A DNA stretch of 64,000 bases from Gorsachius magnificus (lineage: Eukaryota; Chordata; Aves; Pelecaniformes; Ardeidae): NCBI GenBank assembly GCA_034008185.1, contig CM067081.1, forward strand, positions 152,364,258 to 152,428,257, in the 5' to 3' direction. The position numbers and the translations under genes are program-made. Position 1 is the first letter of the stretch. Each line of letters starts with the position of its first letter. This document shows, piece by piece, positions 11,748 to 24,656 of this stretch. The notes under the pieces were generated by a model, which was not told where the DNA came from, searched no databases, and saw only the letters and a list, made by a program, of their open reading frames with translations.

Positions 11748-12655
11748 ACAGACTCACAGAAGGGTTGAGGTTGGAAAGGAACTCTTCTCCAAACCTTTGC
11801 TCAAGCAGGGCCACCTAGAGCAGGTTGCTGAGGACCATGTCCAGATGGCTTTTGAATATCTCCAATGATGGAGACTCTACAACCTCTCTGGGCAACCTGT
11901 GTCAGTACCTGACTACTCTCACAGTGAAAAAATGTTTCCTGATGTTCACTGGGGACCTCCTATGTTTCAGTTTGTGCCCCTTGCCTCTTGTCCTGTCACT
12001 GAGTACCACTGAAAAGAGCCTGGCTCTTTCTTCTTTGCACCCTCCCTTCAGGGATTTATATAAATAGATAAGATCCTCCTGAACCTTCTCTTCTTCAGGC
12101 TGAACAGTCCCAGCTCTCTCTGCCTTTCCTCATAGAAGAAAGGAAATCTTAATCATCTTTGTGGTTCTTCATTGGACTCTCACCAGCATGTCCATGTCTC
12201 TCTTGTACTGGGGAGCCCAGGGCTGGACACAGTACTCAGCCTCACGAGTGTTGAGTAGAGGGGAAAGATCCGCTCCCTCAACCTGCTGGCAACACTCCTC
12301 CTAATGTGCAGCCTAGAATACTATTAGCCTTCTTTGCCACAAGGGCACATTGCTGGCTCATGTTCAACTTGGTGTCCACCAGGTCCTTTTCTGCCAAGCT
12401 GCTTCTCAGGTCAGCCCCCAGCATATATCAGTACAGGTGGTTGTTCCTCCCCAGGTGCGGGACTTTGCACTCCCCTTGTTGAACTTCATGAGGTTCCTGC
12501 CAGCCCATTTCTCCAGTCTGTTAAGGTCCCTCTGGATGCTAACACGAGTTTCTGGCATTAAGCCCCTCTTCCCATTTTTGTGTCATCCGCAAACTTGCTG
12601 AGGGTACACTCTGCACCATCATCCAGATCATTAATGATGTTACACAGGATGTGTT
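11748..12655 (-). mobile_element. Older CR1 LINE 3' fragment (reverse strand)
   Basis: The forward strand begins with a reversed CR1 tail (cacagaagggttgaggttggaaagg) and runs back through blocks that are CR1 ORF2 on the reverse strand: the LPREVVE-like region near 11870-11900, the LGLF..EE/K region near 12090-12130, the LVDTKLNM-like block near 12360-12380, the MKFNKG-like block near 12480 and the FADDTK-adjacent 'hPqTc/Ndlddg'-like end near 12590-12640 where 'atcattaatgatgtt' matches the CR1 'FINDLDD' segment. No long frame survives, so it carries many indels and stops. It is more diverged than the copies at 1751-2568 and 49084-49659 and belongs to a different subfamily. Confidence 0.88.
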
Positions 12656-15600
12656 TATTAATAAAGAAAATAAAAATGTGCTTTTTCTAGTCAAGTTGTA
12701 CCTAGACAAGCAAATGGTGTACATAACCAGGTTATAAGGGTGCTACTATAAATCTGCTAGGAAAAACAATGATAAGTTTTGTGTATTTCTTTTTAGGATT
12801 CATGAGATTTAATGATGGAGCTGATAAGACAATTTGCTTTTAATTGAAATCTCCTCTCTCCCAAATCAATTTCAAATCTTGTTCAGAATCACACAGAAGA
12901 TTTGTTGCTGTACATAGCCAAAGCTTGGGAATCGAAGATGTACTGAAATAAAGCTAATTACATAACTCTTCTTGATGAGGAATTGGTGTCTCTTAAGTGA
13001 GATGGTAGGCATTTTGTCTTGAGATAGACTTTGTTCGTGGGTTTCATGACTAGTTTTAGCTTGCTGGACATGGAATGATGAAAACCCTGATCCATTATAA
13101 AGCATGTTTTTTTTCTGGAAATTCCAAGCTCTAGCTATATATAGCAGGAAAGAATCAGGTTGCAATTACAACTGGTAGTTAAACAGCTTTTCCCCTCTTT
13201 TCTTTAGATCTGTTGATACAAATTACAGTCTAGATCACAGCCTAGGACTCATCCATACTGGACTAACCACGGCTAAGTGTCATGACAAATATAGTCAGAT
13301 TTTTTTGCTAATAACTGTTATGAGGGTATCATTGAGTGTATTTAAGTCTTTCTTACTTTTTCTGATTAAAAAATTAATTTGCTATACTTCATAATACTAC
13401 ATAACTTCAGTGATTTTAGAATGCATCCGTTTTCTTCCAGTGCAAACTTTGACTACACTGTATGAAACAAATAGACACAAAGTTTAAGGAACAGATCTTT
13501 TTTTTCCCTGCAACTGCCAGCTCCAAGCCAAGAATCAAATGTTGCTTCCTAATGAAAAACTTAAAAGCTAGTTTGCTCAATTTTCTTTCAACAGGAAAAA
13601 GGAGAATATGTTTAAAAATGCACATTTGTCTTCAGATAACATCATCAACATGTTCATATCTCTTTTAATGGATTAGGCACAATTTCAGTGGAAAGGTCTT
13701 TCTATCATCCAATGTTCTAGTTTAAGACCAAAAAAAAAGAAAAACATTTTAACGAAAACAGAAAATAATAAAAAAAAGTTGTAAAGGCAAAGTGTATTTT
13801 TTTTATTGTGTCAGTTTAGTTCCACAAGATCATGCTTTCTACATCATGTCAGAATTCTGCTATGAAATCTTTTTAAAGATACTTTTTTGACAGTTTCTAT
13901 TTATTAACCAGTATGTGGGGTTTTTTACAGCCTATTGTAAAGAAACAGTTTCTAATTTTGAAGAATTTATATAAAAAATCTTCTGCTTTTTATCCAGGAA
14001 TGTATAGGGGTTTTTTCCCTAATAAACAGAATGAAATCAGTAAAAAGAATGATTCTCTCTAAACTGACCTGATTGCTTTTGGGTTGGTGAGCAGTCTAGT
14101 CAAACAAGGAGACTTATGTAAACTAGTAGCATTTGTGGTACAGTATTTATGTGACATTATCTAGGCCGACAATGCTGAAGTTAAAGTGTTTACTCAAATA
14201 GTTTAAATTTGTCAAGATAAACTACTGAACTTGTAACTGAATTTTAACAGCAATAGTACAGAACAGGAAAGTCATTATATATTGTAATGTGCCATACAAA
14301 TAAATTTGTAACATTAATATTTTATAGCCTTGATTAAAAAAAGGATTTTTCCTCCATTAAACTGATTAATTTACTCATCAATTTTCTTCTAGTGTTATTC
14401 TGACTTGATTAATTAAAATATTTATTTCTGAAGACCCAAATGTTAACAATCCAAACTCATACTAGAATGAGAAATCTTGTTTTTACCAAAGCAATTTAGA
14501 TATTAATCTTATTTAAGTTGATTAGGGAATTTTTTTTTGAGTGAACAATTAACCCTCTGCATTATGAGGTCATTTAGCATATGAATGTGGCTTGAGGTAG
14601 CAGATTTGGCAGCAAGCAATATTAAGTCAGTTATTAAAGAAGGTAGTGGGCCAGACTCTCAGCAAAAGTAAACGGATACAGTAAAACTTGTTCACTAACA
14701 TACAAAAATACTTTCAAGGTTGAATATAATGTTGTGGACAGTTGCTGTTTGTAAACACAAGCGTCCTCTTTCTAACCATAGTGCAAGCAGAATACGAAAA
14801 CAAGTGAGAAAACCTCAGCCATACTGAAAAATGTGGAGACAATTGAAAGAGTGATTACACAGAGCAAGGCCTAGAAATCTATAACCGAGCAGGAAATATA
14901 GTTTGATAGTTTATTAATTGCTCTTATAAAAACAAATGGATAACAAGAATATATGTAAAATTTAGAAATGAAACTTATGAACTGTAGTTGGATTAGACCA
15001 AACTTCCTGGCTGATTTAGCAAGGTCATCTAAGGGGTGTCTTGGAATTATTGGCTCTTCCTTCTGAAATACCAGATAAAAAGAAAGAAATTATTGATAAA
15101 AATCTTCCTTGGCAAGTTTCTACAGTACACTTCTTTTCCCCAGACATGTTCTTAGGATCTCACTTCTCTTGCTATCTTTTCTGTTGTACTTCAGCATGGA
15201 CAATTCTGGTGTAGCTATGTTCTTTGAATGATCAGCGAAATCAGCTAAGTTGAAATCAGTGTGCTTCACAGTTTGATCAATGTCGTATAATTTGCAAATG
15301 TAAATTTTGTGACATTTTGAAGTATTTCCTGCAGCATTTTATCATAGCATTATATGAAATACGTTCAAAAAAATTTATTGAAGCATGTCTACCTGATAAA
15401 ATATTCAGTGTTTCACTGAAAAGTACACTTTTTTTTTGGACATAAATATTGTACAGCATGAACTTGCAAATATCCACTAGAAGACTTAATTAGCAAAGGA
15501 AATACAAGATAAATCTGCAATTGAAGACTCACAGGAAATATAAAGCATCTCTAAAGTCTGTAGTAATGGCCATGGAAGAAAGCTATCTTTTCCTATTAAA

Positions 15601-18600
15601 TAAGAGAGTCATGAAACTCACCAGATCTGCTCCATAATAAGCAGCCCCATCTTGGAATACAAACAACCTTCTACTTAAGAACTAAGAGGTAGAAACAGCA
15701 ATGAATAAGGCTGTACCATAATTCCCCTTGGTAACACTGGAAAAGTGATGGGCACAAAGCCATACCGACAAGCCCTGTACTCCACACCAACAATAACTTA
15801 CTAGTTAGCCTTTACAGCATCCCCAGATTGCTCACATTGCAGGTGGTTAACTATTTACCAAGAGCAACTGTATGTGATAAACTCTTGCTCGTAACCTGCT
15901 TTTGATTAATGAAAATGGACTTAAAATTAAATTAAATAAGTTATTAATTAAAATAGCCTTTAAATAGTATGCTGCTACTACAGCTCAGATGAGCTCTGTG
16001 CAGGTATCCATACAGATTAGTTTTTTGTATTCAGAACTGGGGTGCATTATGTCTGCCTGCACCTCTTTTGTGAGACAGGGATTCATGCTACATGAGGTAT
16101 AGCAGATACAGAGGAGATTAGAGAACACTGATCAGGGGTCACCACACTCCTCTGCTTTGCTCACCTCTTCCTTCTGCTATATCTGGCACCACAAAAGATG
16201 CTGAAGCTGCAGAAATAGCTGCTCTGTAGCTCCATGGGTGACCGGAAAAGCAGAATCCCTCTGGTCTAAGGAAATTTCTTCACAAGCATGTGCTAACAAC
16301 AACTGACATACAACAGCTACAGAGTGGTATACTGGCTGGTAGTGGTATGTATGTGTCAAAAAGAGAAGATTCATAGGGTGGGGAGAGGCGAGCAAAGGGA
16401 ATTTGTGAATTCAGCTTGTTTCCCAGAATCTGAGGTGTGTTTGATGGGCTGATAATGCCCATCCCATCATACACCACAGGAAAGTGCACTGTCCAGCAGG
16501 CTCCAATGGAGTATCAAGCTGAGTGGTATAACCTTCCAAAATGCAGAGTGCTTAAGGTAGGGAGAACGATACTGTTGTGTTAAAATAATAATTTGGATTG
16601 CAGTAGGATACAGCCAGTCTACAGAGGCAATGCAATCACAAATTGTTAAATCTGCAGTGATTAATCCATCCAAACACAGTGAAAAGAAAATCTCCTCTGT
16701 AAGCAAGACCTGTCCACTCCTATTTTCCTGTCTGACAAAATAAAAGTTAGGCATGTTGAAGGTGTTCTAGAATTTGCCAGAATAATGTATCTGCTAACAA
16801 ACACCTGGAAAACTCTTAGTATATGACATGTTCTGCAATGAGTTTTATCTGTGCATTTTGTTTTGTAAGTTGTGCTATCACAACGGTTTCAAAGCACATA
16901 GCTAATCTATCAACTCCAAAAGGCTGCTTTGCTACTAGGGATGTAAAATTCTGCTTGTGTATTAAAATTTTTATTTGGTTCTCAAAAGTTTACTCCTTCA
17001 TTTATACTGCTGGAATGGATATTTAACATCTGGCTGCTGTGTGAGTTAATGATATAAAAAATAGCTGTTGACATTTAAGTAGCCATAATCTGCTCTTATT
17101 ACCAAGCAGAGAGCCAGAAATGTTTATGTTTCGTTAATTATATGGAGCTTCCTTGACAATTTTTAAAATACTAATCTCCCTTTAGAAAGGTTCTATAATA
17201 TTTCTTAGTTTATACCCCATTTGTGAGCTGTTTAGCTAAGTTGTGACATTGACTGTCTCAGAATATCAAAAGCATTATTACCTATGTGAAACTTTTTATT
17301 AAAAGTTTTTAGATATTTTGTAAATTATCTTGATCTACCATAATGGTGCAAACTAGACTGAAATGATCATCTCCATCCCCTCCAGTCCTGGATCTTTTCC
17401 AGGTTTTCTAAATAAGTCTGTTAAGCCCCATGCAGTCAAAATAGTTGTTACACTGGTAGATTAACCTTCATGTTGCCTGTTGACACATTAATATGAGACG
17501 TCCATCAACAAGATGACAAGCCATCCAGTGTGCCACAGGACAGGTCAAACTCCATGGCAGAGTGTGGTCCTGTCAGAACACAGGACAGGTAAAACCCCAT
17601 GAATTGCTGTGAACCGCTTCTTTTGGCTTCTTTGGAGCTGCAGTTCTCCAGGACTAAGCTTTATCATTTTCCCATTTTGGAGGATTGTGAGAAGGTGCCT
17701 CCATCCTTTCCTGAGTTTCTTCTCAGACATTTCCCTGTGGCAGAAAATTTAAGCAAGAACACTTTAATGACCATAGTTATTTGAATATAGGGAAAAAATG
17801 TAATCTTTCCCCTAAAAAGATTGTTGCTCAGCTAACTGAAAACTGACAGACCCTAGGAATGTGAGCCTCTGATTATTTTGAAGACCATGCCAAGACTTAG
17901 AACTCAAGCCAAGCTTAAAGGAGAGCAGTGCTATGATTTTTCAGGTGCAGAATGCCCTAACCTTAGCATGGGAACTAAACCTTTGCATGCCCAAATGTTA
18001 ATTTTACAGATGCTGTCTTTCTAGTGGTGATAAAACAAGTTGTGATGAGACATACTTCAAAATAATAATGCACTTAAGCAGATAGCTTGACATTATCAGA
18101 TTCTTAATTTCTATGCTGCAGATTTGTTGGTACTACTGTCAACACAGAATTGTAGAACTATTTGTAATTTCTTTTTAGCATACTGCTGATTATTGAGACT
18201 GGACTTACAATACATGATTGTGCAAAACATCGGATGGAGTGCAGAAGCCCTTGTGTTTCTTGAAGCCTCAAATCTTTGTTTATTTGTTGTTTAATCAGAT
18301 ACACTCAAACTCTGAAAAGGCTTGTAATATTACCACGCCTTGAAAGTACAGCAGTTCATTACAGAAAAGACCACCATCAAGGGACATGGAAATTTAACTC
18401 CTCTACTACCATCCCATTTCTTCTTCTTCCTCCTTATCATTCTTGTCCACTTTCAAAGTGATGAGTAACTCTATTGTTACATACTCTTAGACTATACTGC
18501 TCTACATCACTCCGTAAACTACGAGTTTGCTACACATCAATCTCCCTTTACTTGCCTTCATCTCCTCTGATGCCAGAAGTTTTGTGTGTTTAATGTTCCC

Positions 18601-21600
18601 CCTCTCTCACTGAGCTGTTCCTCCCATTGCCTTCTGGACATTAATTTTCACCATGGCACACTGGCCTCTAAATTCGATGTAACTCTGAGAAGAGTGGCTC
18701 ACTCAGCTTTTCTCTTGTGCAATGGCCTCACTCTTTGTGTCCAGACCTGCCTATGTGTCTTCACTCTCCCAATCCCATCATGAAGTATTCTTTTTCCATT
18801 CTTTGTAGTTAACTGAAGTTATATGGGATGTCTGTAGTTTTAAATTTTAATAGGAAGTGAAGATGGACTGAGCAGGCACAGTAGTTTTGTTTTACCCTAG
18901 AAGTTCATGAACTGCACTCCATTACTTTGCTCAGAAGTTAGAGAGAATGGTGAAACTAGCTGTTTTTTCATTGCTTTGCTTCTCCTATTTCTCTCTTTAA
19001 TGTTTGCAACTGTCACAAAAAATTCACAGAGTTCTACTTGGTGATGCCATGAAAACACTATGAAATTTCAGAATGGGTCAGCTGCAGCATTCAGCATTTA
19101 TCATGGTACAAAGAAATGCCAGACAGTTGAATGTGAAACATTACCCCAGTCAGCCAAAAGGATGAACGTTGCTTTGTCCTTTGTATTCCATTAAGGTCAT
19201 TTGTCTTTTGCTAGCCTTGCTCTAGGGGAATGTTAAAAACATACTTTACGTCTGCAAAGACTGATTGCTTTGTATGTAGATGACATATATATTTGTGAAA
19301 AATCTAGAGTCACCTTCCCCATAGCATTTATGGTTCTGCTAAATGAATGTAAGTTAATTTAAAGAGATATGATGAATGATAACAAACTGCAAGCCATATG
19401 CTGTTAAAGGTCACACCCAGTTTGACCTATGTCTGCTAAAACTGTAATTCAAATGAGCATTCCAAATTTATTTATCTATTTACTAGAGGATAGATGATGA
19501 GTGCAAGGTAAATGAGGCTTAAAGATTTAACAGATTTATCGATTCTAAATCTTAGCTAGAGAAGTTTCTGTAGGTTACTAAAATGACATCTATTTATTTA
19601 ATTAAATACCTGTCACAAATTACTTTTTTACAGTTACCGTTGAATGTGTACTGTATACATAAAGAAGACCTTTTTTGTTGGGAAGTCTACAAATTACAAG
19701 AAGATACACAAAAAATGTTCAAACTTGCTATTTCCCCAAATAGCTGTAACAACCATTTAAAGTCACTCTTTGAGTATTAAATTTTTTTTCTGTTTCTCTA
19801 TTAATGATACATTACTGATCATAAAAAATGTGGTCCAGGGACATTAGAATAAACAATATCATTGCAGTAGCTGTGAAAAATAAATGCAGTACTCATGAGC
19901 TGAAAATAACTTCATTTGCTAAAACAGATGGTAGATTTTGTTTGCAACGGTTAAAAAATTGTCTTCATATCTCAAAGAACCGCAAGCCATGTACCAGGTT
20001 AGCTGAATTATTAAAGATTACTGGTTCAACATTTTTTCATTTTTTCATTTTTTTTTCAATATAGGCCTTTTGGTTTTGTGCATTTTCCTCAACTTTGCCT
20101 AGTTCTTCCGAAATAAAAACTTGTAGTAGAAACAATTCCTATATACACCTTTTCTAGGACATGTCTGTCAATACCTTTTTAATTTTATTCAGATTTTCCA
20201 CAACTTGGCCAAATTTGTTAAATTTTGTTAAACATTTAGTGCAGAAAACTTTAAAAGTACTAACTTCTGGAAAATATTAAGAAGCAAAGTGTTGTTAACA
20301 TTATATTAACAGTCTACATAGGGTTATATTAATTTTGAATAAGTTTGGCTAAAATATTTGCTTCATAATAGAATTTTTAGTCTTTATCAGAGTGCTTCCC
20401 AATTTTACCATTTCTTTTGGCAAACAACTGTGACAAAAAGAAATACTTGTGGTTTTGTTAATATCTAATAACTTTCTCATGATTAACCCTTTCTAGTAAT
20501 CTCTGTACTGTGTCAGGCAATATCTGTGTCCTTTAAGCTATTTTTAATAACCCAGACACTTTTTTTTACTTACTGGAATTATGTTGGAGCAAGACACTTC
20601 TTAACACGAATGATGTGCTCTTCAGTATCTGCATTCTTCTAAAATTTCCCAAGAAATTTTGCAAAATACCTCTAATAAAAATACTTAGCCAATATTCGCT
20701 GAGCCATGCCAACCTAGCAAATGATTCTTGGGAAGTTACATAACAGAAAAGAGAAAGCTGCAATGGCAGTGATCTCATTTTCAGCTGTTTCCAAAGGGGT
20801 AATATCTCAGTACGCTATTTCAGTCCGAACTTAATATACTGAAAACACACACAGTTGGTTGGTTATTTTTTCAATGGCATGAGTGGGATTACTGATATGT
20901 GGCCTGTTGAGAGCAAAAACTCTGTAAGACCATCTTTATGTATCAGAAACTGATGGGGTATCATTTTTTTTCTAAATTTGTTGAGTGGGATACACAACAT
21001 AGGCTTCAGGTGGGCTGTGCCGCTGCATTGAGGCTGCTTTGAGGCACAGTCTGATAGAAGTGAATAGTTACCTGAGACAGCTGAGTATCATCCAATATTT
21101 GAAACCTGCCTGATGTGTAAGATTTTCCTCCAGCGATTTTATAACCTCCCCAACTCAAGCAAGAGCAGAATCTCACCTGAATCAATACAGCACTACATCC
21201 AGATAATATCATCCATATATTTGATAAGCATCTTTCTAACAGCTGAATGTCTGTTGGCATGCTGCCTTGTTACATGTCCCTCATGGTTTGGAAGTTACTA
21301 GCAAGCTGCAAAGCCTTTCTGTTGCTTTTCCTCATTTCAGAATATCAGGCTGACAGTACCAAGGGGTGAGAGTAATTATTTACCTGCTCTGATTCTACAG
21401 AATTTCTCCCTAAGTCTAGCCATGAAAATATATACCTGTGTCTCAGTATTTTGACGAACTAAGCGTTATATAAGGAGCTATTTCTACCAAGAATCTCTTC
21501 TGGCTATGTACAAGACAAGTTCCAGGGAGGAGTTACAAATTTTAATTCCTTTTGCTAAAGGCTGTTACACAATTACAAAGCCCCCCTTTCAGAATTCATA

Positions 21601-22029
21601 CTAGTGGAGAGTTCATTTGCATTTGGATTTTGGAGCCCATTTATTTGGTTTTATTAATCATTTGGGCTGACCCAGTTGCACAGCAACATGCTACATTTCT
21701 TCCCCCAGTTGATCGGTGTTTATACTAGTACTTGGAAAAGGACAGAACAAAAATAACTTACTTAGTTTGCTAATACAGTTAGTACCTGGGTTACTTGATT
21801 CAGTTGTTTATGTATTTTTGCCATTGATAATTTAACACCTAGTTTATGTGTCCCAGTATTTTTATGCTAAGAAAAGATTTTGAAGCAGAGGATTCTGTTT
21901 TGCAACAGAACAGTATTTTGATCTACTTGCTTATGCTTAGCAAGTTTTCTTATGAAAAGATAGTTGCTGTGAATCTTGGAGATTTTTTATAAACCTGGTT
22001 TCAATTATATATGTATAAAAGAAAAGGCT
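12656..22029. other. Long AT-rich stretch without recognisable gene
   Basis: About 9.4 kb with no gene or named repeat that I can support. Runs of A or T are common (for example 13726-13740 and 13799-13804). The stretch 14300-14650 is especially rich in TAAT and ATTA motifs, which are homeodomain-type cores, but AT-rich DNA gives these by chance. Open frames such as 16467-16754 and 12872-13165 show no domain. Confidence 0.5.
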
Positions 22030-22369
22030 CTGGGAAGAACCTATTGTGGTCTTTAAATACATAGAGGGGGCTTATAAGGAAAATGGAGAGAGACTTTTTG
22101 TCAAGGCCTGTAGTGATATGACAAGAAACAACGGTTTTAAGCTGAAAGAGGGTAGATTTAGATTGGACATAAGGAAGTAATTTTTTATGAGGAGGGTGGT
22201 TGCTCAGAGAAGTTGTGGAAGCCCCATCCCTGGAAGTCTTCATGGTCGGGTTGGATGAGGCTTTGAGCAATCTGATCTAGTGAAAGTTGTCCCTGCTCAT
22301 GGCAGGAAGGTTGGTCTAGGTGATCTTTAAAGGACCCTCCCCACCCAAAACATTCTATGATTCTATGAT
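22030..22369 (+). mobile_element. CR1 LINE 3' tail fragment (forward strand)
   Basis: A short, 5'-truncated forward CR1 copy. It contains the DNA for the end of ORF2 ([13 protein letters not shown] near 22150-22180, then a VVEAPSLEVFMVGLDEALSNLI-like end near 22212-22280), the 3' UTR (ggtctaggtgatctttaaagg) and the terminal octamers ATTCTATGATTCTATGAT at 22352-22369. A stop and frame changes in the coding part make it non-functional. It belongs to the same tail type as the copies at 45.6-48.7 kb and 51.8-52.3 kb. Confidence 0.93.
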
Positions 22370-24568
22370 AAAAATACTGTTTGGAGGGCTTCTACTTTGC
22401 TTAGTTAAAAAGAAATTAAGTTTCTGGAATTTCCAAAGGATTACCAGAGGTTAAACTGGGAAGCTGGAGGGGAAAATAACAACTTGGAAGCAAGCATTAC
22501 ATTTTAAAGGTAATGTAAAAATCACTTAGAGGATGATAAATTTGATCAAGAATTCACAAAGGAGATAATGATATAATCTGAGAGAGACAGTATTTCTAGT
22601 CCCTGATCTGTTATTTATAAGGAGGTATGTCATGGTCAGCGTGCAGTCCTTAGTTCCCAGTATAAACTACAGTTTCCTTGTTACATATTAAAGACTAAAT
22701 TGTGTGTTTTCTTCAAGTTATGAACAGGGAACAGCATGTGGCTTGTCTGTTCCAAGAATAAACCCAGAAACTAGACTTGGGGTTCTTGCTTTTTCTCCAT
22801 TTGTTTTTTAAAATAATGTTCAGAGACTACTTTAACTTCATATCTTGTAGAAAAGAGAGTGGCTTTCTTGCTGTGTTATAGTGAGTGAGGCTGAAATGAG
22901 AGAGATGTGCTATTGTCTCTGTAACCCTGAATCCTCCAAAATGGACCCAGTCCTGCCTTGGAGGTGTATCCAACTTCTCCAGGAAGGAGTCCAAAGGATA
23001 AACAAGCTCCTTTCCCACAAGGCTTCAGAATGAGACAAAGCAATATTATCAGGGGGAAGCATTTTGTTTGACACAAGGAATTTCTTGTCCTTAAAATAAT
23101 TTTTATTGGATTAGTTACAAGCATCATAACATCTCAAAAGCCATTTAGAGGAGTATTTTAGTCTTATAGTATTCTCATATTTGTGGTAGCACATCTATTC
23201 CTATCAGAAACTGCAAGTTGTCCAGTTCAGACAACTTTGCCAGGTATAACTCCTGTCCAGATTTGCTTACTTTCCTATTTTAAAGACACACAAAACAAAC
23301 TCAAAACTTTAACAAAGACTTTAAAGCCCATTTTCAGATTGACTGTCAATGAGCACCAAGGCAACAATATTGGAATATTATTCATAGGAAATTTGATATG
23401 GTGGGTGCTTTTGGGGTGCAAAATTAGATATCGTATAACAGATGTTAATGCTGAACAGAAAGTCAGATAGAATATGATTAGTGCAAGTTAAAAAGAAAAA
23501 AAAAAGGAAATTTATGTGGAAACACCTCCCTCTTTTACAAGTGTAAAAAAAAATCTTTGTAAAGAAATTTTAGATATCTTAACAGAGAATGCCTCCCTTT
23601 CCAAAAGTTTATGCTTTCAGTGTATTTCAATGTGTTGTGACTTATAGGAAGAAAACAGTAAAGAAAAATAATTTTGTCACTTTTGATGTTCAATTATTGC
23701 AACGAAAAGCAGAAGAGGTCCAGCTCTCCTTCAGTGTAACTACACAAAAACAACCTGACAAAAAAGCTTGCATTAAACTAGGGTATGAAAACATAAAAGA
23801 AGGTGGTATGAATTAAATAATTATAATGTATCTAAACTACAAATTGAATCATGGGGCAAAGGCAAGATCACCATTTTTTTAGTTTGTCCAGATGTATATG
23901 TGGAATAGTTCAAGGAGCTGAAGATAAGACCATGAAGCAATACCAAAGAAAAGGAGTCCATCCTGTATTTTAATAGAGTAAAAAGCAGTGTCTACTAAAA
24001 AGCAGAAAGTAGATACTACAGAAAAGGTACAGTGGACAGTCTACACAACTGGTAAGGGTTGAAGGTTGCTAGATGCATAGGGGCATCATGTTGGCAGATG
24101 GGGTGTTGCATCTTTGATCACAGAAGTTAAAGGTGTGCAGGCGCCAGTGTAATCAAGAATTAAAGCATTTCTTCAGAAACAGTATTGAAAGCTCTTTTGG
24201 AAACTCTGGACTCAGATGCAGAATATTAGTGTTATAATCTCAGTTACCAGCTGCCATACATCAGAACAAGAGGAAAGGAGCTAATCCTAAATTCAGAGGT
24301 TAAATGCAAGGAGTCAGTACCCTTACTAAAGAGGTAGATTAGGAATTAGAGAATTCTCATAATTATACTTGCATTAATATGTTATAGAAAGACTGTTCTG
24401 TTTAAAAAGAAAGGACATTTTGTCCATGGACATTAAGCCAGCAGTGTGTTTTTGTTTTGCAGTAAGCTTGGATGCCTTCTTTTTGATAAACATTGAGAAC
24501 AAGACGGTAAGCGAAAGTCCTATTTATTGAGTTTATAATCTAAATAGATGCGTGGATGAGACAATGAC
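22370..24568. other. AT-rich stretch without recognisable gene
   Basis: No gene or named repeat is visible. Frames at 23183-23470 and 23589-23816 are lysine-rich but show no domain and sit in AT-rich sequence. Confidence 0.5.
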
Positions 24569-24656
24569 AAGACTATTATCCTTCTTTAACAGATGGGACA
24601 AACTGATTAACTGGCTAGTCCACCATTAATAGGCAGTCTGTAGCAGAGCTTTACCA
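24569..24656 (-). mobile_element. Possible MIR-type SINE core (reverse strand)
   Basis: The order of short matches fits the reversed core of MIR, an ancient tRNA-derived amniote SINE: an ACTATTATCC block, then AACAGATGgGacAAACTGA, a gap, a TTAACT/CTAGT segment and GTAGCAGAGCT. In MIR these correspond to the 3' to 5' run of the conserved core and the body before the B box. The match is recognised by eye and is interrupted, so this is a tentative call. MIR copies are expected but rare and decayed in birds. Confidence 0.4.
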
